In this document: positions 43,876 to 54,000 of the stretch, piece by piece
Numbering within the stretch: position 1 is the stretch's first letter
How the letters are laid out: each line of letters starts with the position of its first letter
NCBI RefSeq assembly: GCF_002994745.2
Contig: NC_037094.1
Coordinates: forward strand, 28,122,956 to 28,186,955
Source: Rosa chinensis
Taxonomy: Eukaryota > Streptophyta > Magnoliopsida > Rosales > Rosaceae
Length of the DNA: 64,000 nucleotides
Direction: 5' to 3'
The notes under the pieces: model-generated
Databases searched by the model: none
What the model was told of the DNA's origin: nothing
The model's input: the letters and a program-made list of their open reading frames with translations, nothing else
Made by a program: the position numbers and the translations under genes

Positions 43876-45810
43876 TTAATTGGAAAACAACAGTGGTTGT
43901 ACATCGCATGAAGATCCAGTACTACCATCTGTAAAAGGACCGGTTGATGTAGAAACAACATCCCAATAAGCCTTGGTGGTTATTTCATGAGCTCTAAAAT
44001 CTCCTTCCTCTGCCAACTTAATTTGTCCAACATGATCAGAAGATTTTATTGTTGATCGAACTTCCTCCAGCTCCACTGCTACTTCTTTCATAGTAGGACG
44101 TTTCTTTCCATTCAAATTTAAACATCTCCTTGCAATGTTAGCTACTTTTGTAATCTCCTCTTTCCCACCATCCTTCATAACCTGAGCATCGATAATATCA
44201 AACAGACAATTCTGCTCCATGGAAATAAGGAAATAAGTTGCTAGACTTCTGCTTTCTTGCGGCCTTGTCACAGAAACTGGTTTTTGTCCTGTCAAGAGCT
44301 CAACAAGAACCACACCAAAACTATACACATCACTCTTGTCTGTAAATTGGCTAGACTGAAAGTACTCCGGATCTAAATAACCAAATGTTCCGTGTACTAG
44401 TGTGGTAAGATGTGTCTGATCAACAGAAACTGATCTTGAAGTCCCAAAGTCTGCAACTTTTGCTCTATACTTATCATCTAAGAGGATGTTTGTAGACTTG
44501 ATATCCCGATGGTAAATAGGATAAGAAGCTGCCGAGTGTAAATAGAAAAGAGCTCCTGCAACTTCGGTTGACACCCGCAAACGCGTCTCCCATGTAAAAG
44601 GAAACTCCTCATCTTGGTGATTATGAATATACTGAGAAATTGTTCCATTGGGCAAAAATTCATAGATTAAGAGAGGAACTTCGGTCTCTAAACAACAACC
44701 CAATAGTTTAACCACATTCCTGTGGTTAATTTGTGAAAGAATCACAATTTCATTAATGAATTGTTCAACTTCACCTCCATTAGCTAGTTTAGATTTCTTT
44801 ACCGCAACAATTCTCCCATCTGTCAACATTCCCTTGTAAACTGTACCTTGGCCTCCCTCTCCAAGAATTCTGTCTACATTAAAACGATCTGTTGCTTTTT
44901 CTAATTCCTTTGAACTGAACAACTTAATTTTTTCAACATTAACTTCTCCTGAAGATAATTGTTGTTCTAATAATAAACCACCATTCTGTTTATAGAATTT
45001 TTCCTTGCGTATTCTGTCTTTCCTCTTCTTTATGACATTACGTAACCACCAAACAACAATTACAAGCAACAAGAGTCCAACACCACTGCCAGTACCTGAA
45101 TAAGTCAAAATGAGGAGGTTAACTTGGTCAATAAGATAGATATGGTTTGCTAGCGGTTATGTATCTTTCATTGGCTTTGCAACTTGTTAAAATTATAACA
45201 TTTGTTTTTCATTTGCTTGGATAACATAATGCTTTGCATAAGAAATTTTTGGTTTTTTGAAGTTAAAAATGCGATTTGTTGGTACCAAATTGGCAAATTA
45301 TGGAGATCAATAGCGTCATGTGATGGATGGAGTGTGGTGGAGTGGCCGATTGAGTGGGTAATGGGTTGGATTAAAAAAATATTAAAAATACAGGCTATAA
45401 ACTTGGTGTGTGAGATCAAATTTGGTCCCTTTACAAGATAATTTAAAGATTTTTATGTACAGGAAAGATGTTGAGGGATAAAGTTTTGCATTTCGAAAAT
45501 TAACAACCGAATATATTGCTAGAGAGTCTTTGAGGTTAGGTCAAGTGGTGAGAGGGATTTGAGAATTGGATTAGGACTGGGTTAGTCAGGGGCTCGACTC
45601 CCCCTAATGTAACAAAATATTGCTAGGATAAAGTATCTTCAACCCATAAATAGAAGGTAGAAACCAGATCGTTAAAAAAGTCAACAAAAATTCTGCACCC
45701 AAGCAATTTGCGTACAGTTGTGTTTCTATCAGAAAATAGTAGTAAAAATACACATATATGATATTTGTTTTTGGTCGTGAACAAAGTGGTGATTTAGAAC
45801 AACGCTTAAA

Positions 45811-45843
<33 letters not shown>

Positions 45844-46025
45844 GTGGTGTTCACCTGGTCAGTTGCTGACCAATGAATTTATGCTCAATAACTCTTAGAT
45901 TTATATCCAAGAGTGGAAAACATAACACCTCAACTTAATAATAATTCTCTCTACCATTGGATTTACATCCAAGGGTGGTTGAGCATTATTTTCTTAGTCA
46001 ATAACTGATCAGGTGAACATTTTCG

Positions 46026-46064
<39 letters not shown>

Positions 46065-46463
46065 TTTCAAGTGCGTACGTCCGTACCGAATTTTCGATAC
46101 GGATTTCTTGTTTTCGACCACTTTCCGGCCACATTTTTACATCTTAACCGTTCAGTTTTTAGGTCCTAGTGTATGATCTACCTCTACAAAATTTCAGCCA
46201 ATTTGGTGATCGTTAAGGCATCCAAAACTACATTTTACACGAACGGATCTAATCTGTCAAACCGGAACCGTTCGTATTTATAATGGTAAATTGCAGTTTT
46301 GGATGCCTTAACGATCACCAAATTGGCGGAAATTTTGCAGAGGTGATCTATACACTAGGACCTAAAAACTGAACGGTTAAGATTTAAAAATGTAGCCGGA
46401 AAGTGGTCGAAAACAAGAAATCCGTACCGTCCGCTCGGTACAGACGTCCGCACCTAAGACAGA

Positions 46464-46513
<50 letters not shown>

Positions 46514-47662
46514 AGCAGTCGTGCACATACCCATTAAAATGAAAAAGAGTTTTCTAGCAGATTGATTGTCGATGTTGTCTTTGATGCACGTCCGCGCGTC
46601 TTGGTTTCTGAAACCTTTGTTACATAAACATGAGTAATTTCCATGAGAATTTGTGCACCTTCCATTGTTGCAGGGGTCAATTTGTGAAGCCTTGCACTCA
46701 TCAATATCTGATAACGAATCAGGTGAACTAATTTGAGGATTTTGAGCTTTGATTTCCAGCTGCAAAAACTGACATAAATATAAAAGAGATGGAAATAACG
46801 CACCTTGGCAACCATTTGGGAGATATGGGTTCCCTTCGAAGCCTGGCAAGCACTGGCAATAGTAACCAGACGGTTCAGTCTGGTCGTTGATGGTTCTGTT
46901 CACACACTTGCTATTTTCCTTGCAAGCATAGTCGGGCCTCTTTTGAGCTTCGGCACATGGCCCATCCTGAATTTCCCAGTTAAGAATCGTGGGAAGCCTT
47001 TCGGTGTTGTACAGTTCTAGAAAACTTGTATTAGGGTTGAATGTGAACTTGTCTACTTGCACAACGAAGGCGTAGCTGCAGCGGTTGAACCCCCATACCT
47101 TCGTATGGTTAGAACGGCTAGTCAATGTGAACGTTCGATTCTTGAGTCCGATAGGGATGGAAGTCTGGCAACACCCGATGCTAGAGCATGACCCGTTAAC
47201 AGCACTCTTAAGATTGTTGCATATGGACGTGCACCCCGTTTGGTACGTATCTCCGTCAGGGCCGTTCCCTTGCAGAAATGCTAAAGTATCACAGCCAGCG
47301 GCCGTAAAGTTATTTCTGGTACTAGAGATGGTGAACGAAGGAGGGAACGCGAACTGTGGGGAATGGTGTTCTGTCATAATACCATTTTTGTCATAGCAAT
47401 CATAGGCTTTGAGAGTCGTTAAATGCAACTCACCTTCAGCAAGCGATATGTTAGTAACAGGGACACCCGCCGCAAATTTTGGGATTTCGGCTGATTCGTC
47501 GCAAGAGAGGTTGAACCCTTCGCGCAGGGAACAACCCTCCCCTATGCCGAAAGGATATGGGATTTTGACACTACCACATCGGTCAAGACAGCCGGGCTGG
47601 GCTTGATCAGCAGCTACTGCTGTGGCCCCCACTAGCAATGAAATCACTTGTATAACAAGCAT
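43876..47662 (-). CDS. Wall-associated receptor kinase (WAK), three exons
   Basis: Exons 46804-47662, 46531-46707 and 43876-45095 join to 2256 bases (751 codons plus stop) with GT..AG introns. WAKs span the plasma membrane, bind cell-wall pectin and signal through a cytosolic kinase. Residues 1-18 are a signal peptide; from 24 comes the GUB_WAK pectin-binding domain ([16 protein letters not shown]). An EGF-like repeat ends at NGCQ, and exon 2 encodes a calcium-binding EGF (DIDEC...[14 protein letters not shown]). Exon 3 starts at the membrane segment (about 348-365: [13 protein letters not shown]). The kinase has [11 protein letters not shown] (about 424-434), VAVK Lys445, HRD 541-543 (RD type), DFG 561-563 and [11 protein letters not shown]. 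Intron 2 (1435 bases) holds a SINE-like piece, a MITE, a foldback element and TA runs. All catalytic residues are present and I see no defect. Confidence 0.93.
45524..45625 (+). repeat. Possible SINE head in WAK intron 2
   Basis: GGTCAAGTGGTGAGAGG resembles box A, and about 45 bases later GGGGCTCGACTCCCC resembles box B of tRNA-derived SINEs. A tail and target duplication were not identified. Confidence 0.4.
45848..46019. mobile_element. 172-bp MITE in WAK intron 2
   Basis: Perfect terminal TGTTCACCTG / CAGGTGAACA and imperfect pairing along the arms (TGAGCATTATT against GCTCAATAACT, TTACATCCAAG against TTATATCCAAG). No target duplication could be read. Confidence 0.65.
46060..46466. mobile_element. 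Foldback element in TA repeats, WAK intron 2
   Basis: A relative of 4931-5330. Long inverted arms contain GTACCG, GGATTTCTTGTTTTCGACCA, CCTAAAAACTGAACGGTTAAG and TTAACGATCACCAAATTGGC. It is bounded by TA runs at 46027-46059 and 46467-46510. The left end looks decayed. Confidence 0.75.
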
Positions 47663-47751
47663 CCTTGTAGCAAGTGGGATGATGTAATTGCAATACTAAT
47701 ACATTTAAGCCTGGCCTATTATAGGATTTGGAGGAAGAACCGGTATTAGCA

Positions 47752-47886
47752 TGAGGTGGCTCAGAAAGGAGAAATTTTGAATGATGACCTTTTTTGGGCA
47801 TTGAATTTGAATTTTAATTAGCACAAGGTGGCTCAAGGAGAAATTTTGAATGATGACCTTTTTTGGGCATTGAATTTGAATTTTAA
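47752..47886. repeat. Tandem duplication upstream of the WAK start
   Basis: Two copies of about 65 bases, each containing GGAGAAATTTTGAATGATGA and a GGGCATTGAATTTGAATTTT run (from about 47775 and 47838), lie 90-230 bases upstream of the WAK ATG, i.e. in its promoter or leader. Confidence 0.9.
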
Positions 47887-47989
47887 CCATGTTTTTTCAA
47901 ACCATTAAAAAAAGACCATGTAAAGGGTTGAAAAGTAACAGACATTTACTAAATTTCCAACTTCAATAATGAAAAAAAAAAAAGCAGCC

Positions 47990-48039
<50 letters not shown>

Positions 48040-48041
48040 TT
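47990..48041. repeat. (ATT)n microsatellite
   Basis: About 16 uninterrupted TTA units. Confidence 0.95.
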
Positions 48042-48107
48042 ATTTTTTTAACAAATTACATATAAGATAGTGACAAAAGATGACTTAACAAATACATCTT
48101 TTAAAAA

Positions 48108-48640
48108 TTGAATTAAACATATAAGGACTAAATCTTACAAATAAAGATAATCTGCTATCCACTTGCCACATGTTATGAGTTAATTTACTTTTTTACCCTT
48201 AACTACTCCTTTAAAGATTGAATTAAGGGCACGTTTACTTACTTGGAATGGGAGGGAATTATTAAGGGGTAAAACTATTCTTACGTTTACTAATACATAA
48301 AGGAATCATAATGATTTCGGATAAAAGTATTCGGTGCCATACTAACACATGAATGAATCAGAATTGGTGTAGGTCTCACTTCCTTATAAGGAATCGATTC
48401 ATGAATACTCAGGAATTTGATTACGAAGGGGGAAGATGAGTTTAGGAATCAACTCCTGCGGAATCAATACCGATTCTTTTCTTCTCCCATTGTAGTTGTC
48501 TCCGATTCATTATTATTTTTCATTCCAAGTAAGTAAATGTGCCATAAACATATAAGACCTAAATCTTACAAATCAGGACAATCTGCTTTCCACTTGTCAC
48601 ATGTCATTAATTAATTTACTTTTTTACCCTTAACTATTAA
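48108..48640. repeat. Direct duplication interrupted by a MITE
   Basis: About 100 bases at 48108-48210 (aaacatataaggactaaatc and following) recur at 48545-48640 with minor changes. The MITE 48227-48544 lies between the copies. Confidence 0.8.
48227..48544. mobile_element. PIF/Harbinger-like MITE with TAA target duplication
   Basis: The ends GGGCACGTTTACTTACTTGG and the inverse of CCAAGTAAGTAAATGTGCCA pair well. TAA flanks both sides (48224-48226, 48545-48547), the 3-bp duplication typical of PIF/Harbinger. Related to 34099-34411. No protein is encoded. Confidence 0.7.
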
Positions 48641-48644
48641 TTTT

Positions 48645-49572
48645 GAGCTACACGCGCCCTAAAAACAGAGGTTTCATTTTCTGTACGATTGCGCTCGTCC
48701 GACGACAAACGGAGGCTAGACTAGCCTCTAACCTTCCTGTTGTCTGTGGTCTGCTGCCGGATGGGTGATGAAGGCTATAGCTCGAAGCAGCTCTCGAGGG
48801 ACGGTGGATACTTGAAGTTTTGACAGACGGGTTCGGCTGTTTTTCGGTGCCATATCTCTTTCAAACACAGTGGCCGGTTGTCCGATTTTCTGTGAGATGG
48901 GTGAGGGATTGGGTTGGGGGTTGGCTGGATCCCGATCTACTTTTCTTCTAAGCAGTGTCGCCAACTTCTCTTTGGATGCTTCGATCTGGTTTTTGGGTGA
49001 ATGCTTGTTGATTTTTGCTTGGTTTCCAGTTTTGGAGTTCCTAATAGTTGGAGACACTCCATTCCCGGCATCTGAGATCGGCAATGATGGGGTTCTGGCG
49101 GTGTGACAGGATTCTAGTGGAGCTAGTTCGGCGGCGGCTGTGGCTGTGCTGGTTCTGCACATATGGCTGCTGTAAGAAGGAATGGGCTGGGCCCATTGAG
49201 CCGGTTTGCGGGGCCTTAAGCCTACTATTTCCTTGGGGCTGTATTTTGGGCTAGGGTTTTGTGCTTTAGACCTATATTATTTCTCGTTTTTTCAGGAAAC
49301 TATGTCAGTAGCTTTTTACTTTCGATAATTTCCTAAGTTTTTAGGGATTTAAGCACTTTGTTGTGCATCTAGCGCCTCTGGAGTAGTACCAAAAGAGGAA
49401 TCCTGCTATGTCTATGTATCTAACTGTCTAGTGAGTGGGTCTATTGATATGTACCATTGTGGGTACTACCACTATTTTCTTGTCTAAATGCAGAAGGGTA
49501 TGTAATGGCCTATTCTGGCTTGTGATGCAAAATATATTGACACCTATTTTGGGTGTGATTCAAAAAAAAAAA
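48645..49572 (+). mobile_element. Possible non-autonomous non-LTR retroelement ending in poly(A)
   Basis: A GC-richer block with no convincing protein ends in A11 after TTTGGGTGTGATTC (to about 49572). An abrupt composition change at the left and a 3' A tail suggest a retroposed sequence. I see no target duplication and no recognised domain. Confidence 0.3.
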
Positions 49573-50589
49573 AGTTACTTTTTTTTTATGAGAATGGTCC
49601 ATTTATGTTACTTTTTTTTCCTAAGAATAATCCCTTTATGTTACTTCTTAAAAAAAAATATATATATATATATATATCTTCCTTTTACACATTGCTAAAA
49701 GCAAGGTTTCAAATTTTTCCAAAACTGCCGAAATTTCCGTAATTTTGAAGTACCGAAACGAAATCCATACGCTATACCATTTCCATCAGGAGTTTCCAGA
49801 CATTTTTCTAAATTTTCCGTACATTTCCGCGAAATTCTTAATTTCTAAAATATCTACACATAAAAAATATATTTAAAAATTTACACCGAAATTTTGTCCA
49901 AAATTTCTCTTAAATTTCTGTGAAATTTGTATGTCACCAACAATGATTTTTTCACTTCATACTTTCATGAAATATGAAATTTTGATTTTATTATTATTTT
50001 TTTTTTTTTGCAATCAAGTTGAATACAACACGTCCAAAAAAAAATTGAATACAACAAAAAATCTTTTTGCTTTTATCTGCTACAAAGTTGAATGCTCCAA
50101 CAACAACATAATTCCTTTTTGGGGTAATTCCCGCATACCCAAAAATCCTTGGTATTTTTCCCAACTGCCCAACACTTTGGTATTTCACTATTGACAAAAG
50201 ACAAAGACTTACATGGATAGTTTTAACAAACAAATGCCCTCTGTATCCTATGTTGACCTTAGATTCTTCTACCGTTCTATTCAGTCAAAAGGAAACAATA
50301 AAAAACATTAAAACAAAAACAAGACTAGCCTTCAACATGCCACATTTCGCCTAACGACTTCCTGTCTAAACGGCTACTCACAGGGCGGAATCACTGCTGC
50401 TTGTCCTAATTTTTCTGTTTTAAAACTGATTCTTTTGGCTGAACAGTAAAGCTTTAGAACTTTAGCTTTCCATGGGATGCATGCATTCGAGTGTTCAAAC
50501 TATGGAATAGTAAACTTATGCATGATAAAGATGATTACAAATATGTAAAGATAATGACATAAACATTTTATAAATTAAAGAAGTGGGTG
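49573..50589. other. AT-rich spacer
   Basis: Contains poly-T and TA tracts, a stretch of degenerate cgaaatttcc repeats (49690-49930), and sequence leading to the pararetrovirus. The left viral border is not sharp and could lie within 50340-50590. No gene is seen. Confidence 0.4.
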
Positions 50590-50603
50590 AACATCCATCT
50601 GAA

Positions 50604-50613
50604 TTTATTTATT
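50604..50613 (-). terminator. Viral poly(A) signals
   Basis: Two overlapping AATAAA on the minus strand, about 200 bases downstream of the expected transcript start, as in caulimovirids where the signal lies in the terminal redundancy. Confidence 0.55.
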
Positions 50614-50647
50614 CAAATATACATATAAAACTTTAAACAGTCAGAGC

Positions 50648-50697
50648 CTCATTCTCAGGTAAACAGCAAAAGCTGTTTAGCTATCCATAAGAATGAG
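50648..50697 (-). other. Leader stem-loop of the pararetrovirus
   Basis: An outer stem CTCATTCT/AGAATGAG encloses an inner hairpin AAACAGC-AAAA-GCTGTTT. It lies about 120-170 bases downstream of the predicted start, within the R-like region. Caulimovirid leaders form stem-loops used in ribosome shunting and packaging; a role here is inference. Confidence 0.6.
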
Positions 50698-50837
50698 ACC
50701 AGTTACTTACTTGTAATGGAAGCACGATACTTCACACCTAGATAGGAAGGGAAGCACACTGCTATTCTACTATTTTTATTATCAGAGGAGTTTTTCTGAT
50801 CTAAACTTCGAATGCCTTCTAAGAGAAGCTGAAGCTC

Positions 50838-50845
50838 CTTATATA
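50838..50845 (-). promoter_or_regulatory. Pararetrovirus TATA box
   Basis: TATATAAG on the minus strand within CTCCCTATATAAGGAGC, 230 bases after the polyprotein stop, in the expected place for the genomic promoter. Confidence 0.7.
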
Positions 50846-51076
50846 GGGAGCGGAACTCAAACTAGAATTCAAAATACAAAATGTACAGGACAACTCCGTG
50901 ACTTCTGCTTTTCGTAGTGCTCCTGCTGGTGGAGGTCGGTCAGGGAAAAGCAAAAGGAAAAAGTGAAATGTTTTTCACTTAACCTTTTCTTTTTGAAAAG
51001 GAAAAAGCAAAAGTAGCTTTAGAAAAGTCTAAAGTTCTACAGTTGCTATTTTGGTGCTGATTCTTCACCTGTAGCT

Positions 51077-54000
51077 TCACATGTTCTCGTCCGTTTCAGA
51101 ATGGTGGCCAAAGACAAAGGAGTTGTTGTCTGTCTGGGCCATGCGAGTTGTTGTTGCATTATCCTCGACGTCTGTATCAACATACATCTTGTAGTGGTTG
51201 TCATTTTCAAGCTTTTCCACCCAACGCATGCATGCCATTGTCGAGTCTATCTCTTTTCTGGTTAGAGATAGGAATATATCGCTGCTGACTACGTCAGGAT
51301 GATCGTAAGCAGTGATAATTGTCTTTTCTCCTGCTGCCAGGAATGTGTTGTTGATGTCTTCAGAGATGATCTTTTTGATGTAGTCAAGAGCCATGGCCTT
51401 CATCCAGGGAATGCTAGAATTTGGTTGGCCGTTGTATGCTACACAGGCTGGTTGAAGATATCTTCTTTGAATAATTCTCACATAATGATATGGAGGAATA
51501 TATTCAACTTCACCATCTGTCTTCTGGATCCATTCAGGAGGTGTGGATCTGAACTTCAGACGAAGCATACAGTTGTCTTTTCTGATGTTCTTGACCGTGT
51601 TGACAATAATAGGCGGCAAGCCTCTTAGATCATCATTAGTTTTAGTCCATAAATTATGGACAAAACCATTTTCAACAAGCCATAGCTTGTGTTCTTGAGG
51701 ATGTTCACTCTGAACATTTACCAGGTATCTTCCAACATACGGTCCTGAGACGATAAAGAGGGTTGGAGGAACTAGGTTTTCAGGATTGTGCCTTCCTATC
51801 AGATTATGGAATTCATACCAGTCTGATTCATTGAGTGCTATGATAGGGACCCTAGCACTTTCTGGACTTTCAAGGAAGGATAATTTTTCTTTCCTTACAG
51901 CACTTTGCTGTGTATGAAGCTCTTCACCTTGTGGTCTACCATTCTCGTAGAGTTCTTCAGCTAATGCAAACAGAGCTGGGAACATTAATCCACTGCTTCT
52001 TTCTTGAAAGGCAAATAAGAGATTGTCCAGGATTGCCTTCTGGTGATACGCTAGTCTCCTGCCAGTTCTGAACACAGGAGTATCAAAAGTTCTTAATTCA
52101 TAATTAAAAACATTTATAACTCCACTAGGAGTTGGTCTGCTTTTTGGCAAAGCAGCAGCCGTCAACGGTCTTGATGTGCCTTTACCGTCTGCCGTTTGAG
52201 ACGGGCTAGCCAATCCTTTACCCTGGGATTGATCAGTTGAGGCCAAGCCTTTTGAGCTTAGCAGAAACCTTTTAAGGATTTTCTCCTTGGTTTCTTTTGG
52301 ATCTTCTTCAGATTCCTGTTCTTTCCCAGTCCTTCTGCTTCTGGGATTACGACCTTCGTCGTCTTCTCTTTGGCTGAACATTGCCAGTTCTCTGGTCAAT
52401 GCGTCTGGAAGATAGTTCTTGTTTCCTGCAATTAATTCAACAGTATAATCATATTGGTTAAGAAACAATTGCCAGTTGGCTAATCTTCCCCTATCAGCAG
52501 CTTTGTCAAGTTTAAAATTTTTAAAATTCTTTACTCTAGCACAATCGGTGCGGACAGTAAAGGTTTTTCCCAGATAAGCTGGAGAATTTAAAATCGTTTT
52601 CTTGACAGCTAAAATTTCTTTTTCCCCTGTGGGATAATTCAGTTCTGCAGGGCTGAACTTGCCACTACAAAATTTGCAGATCTTTTCAATGTTAGTTCCA
52701 GGCGCTCTCGCCAGAACAACACCGGACCAGTAATTATCACTCGCATCTGTCTGGAGGATAATTTCATCATTCTCTTCTGGTTGTTGAAGAGGAGGGAGGT
52801 TCTTGCAGAGGTTTTTTATCTGCTTCACGATCTTTTCATCATCTTCTGTGAAGTTCCATTTCCTTTTGGAACTTGTCTTGGGAGATAACATTGCTGTTAA
52901 CCCTGAGATTCTAGGGATGAAATCTCTCCCATAATTTATGACACCAAGGAATCTCTCTAGACTCTTAGCATCAGGAATTTTGTCTGGGAACTTCCAGATC
53001 TTTTCAAGGATGTGAGGTTGGAGCTTTATGACTCCATTCTTGATGTTTATTCCTAGGAAATCAACTTCATCGAGGATAAAGAAGATTTTCTTCTCACCTA
53101 GGATAATTCCATGCTGGACTATCAGCTTTGCTACCTCGTGGAGGTGCTTCATGTGTTCTTCTCTGTTTTTGGAGAAGACCAGGATGTCATCTATGTAGAC
53201 GACGCAGAACTCCGCTACATGCTTGAAGATGTTGTCCATCTTTCTTTGAAAGATTGAGGGAGCTTGTTTGAGACCAAAAGGCATTACTAACCACTCGTAA
53301 TGACCTTGTGGTGTTCCAAATGCAGTGAGAGGTACACTCTCAGGATGCATCTTGACCTGCCAGAAACCCGACTTTGCATCGAATTTCGAAAAGACTTTAG
53401 CTCATCTGAGCTGGTTGATCAGGACTCTGACTTGAGCGATCTGATATCCGTCTTTGACAGTCTTCTTATTGACATCTCTATAGTCAATAACCATTCTAGC
53501 TTTTCCTCTTAGATTCTCTGCATGATTTCTCACGTAGAATGCTGGAGCATGATGAGGGCTAGTGGAAGGTTGAATTAATCTCTTCTTCAGGAGATCTTCA
53601 ATATCACTTCTGAATTCTTTTTGATCTTCCTCTTTGTACTGAGGAATGGCTTTGACATGGCAGATAGCATTCATGTCATGCAATCTCAATTCACAGACCA
53701 CTGGGTCTTTTTCCCAAAACTTCTGAGGATTTGTATCCACATTCTGCTCGAGTAGTTTCTTGATTTTGTCAAGAGTGGGAGTTTGTTGAGACTCAAGCTT
53801 GTTCTGAAAGTGCTTGAGGTTGTGCTCGTGGATGAAACTATCTTCTTCATCTTCACTAGCTTCTTCTTCTTCTTCTGAAGATTCTTCAACAAGCAGTTCT
53901 TCTTGTTGTTTGATTTGGAGTATGGGTTGAAATTTGGGTTTGTAGGGGGTAAGATCACCACTATTCTGTTGCGATCTCTGATACTGAGTAGTAAAACCGG

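Noticed and set aside
48728..49162. A 144-residue minus-strand open frame and a plus-strand 78-residue frame
   Set aside because: No domain, no conserved context; both lie in a probable retroposed sequence.
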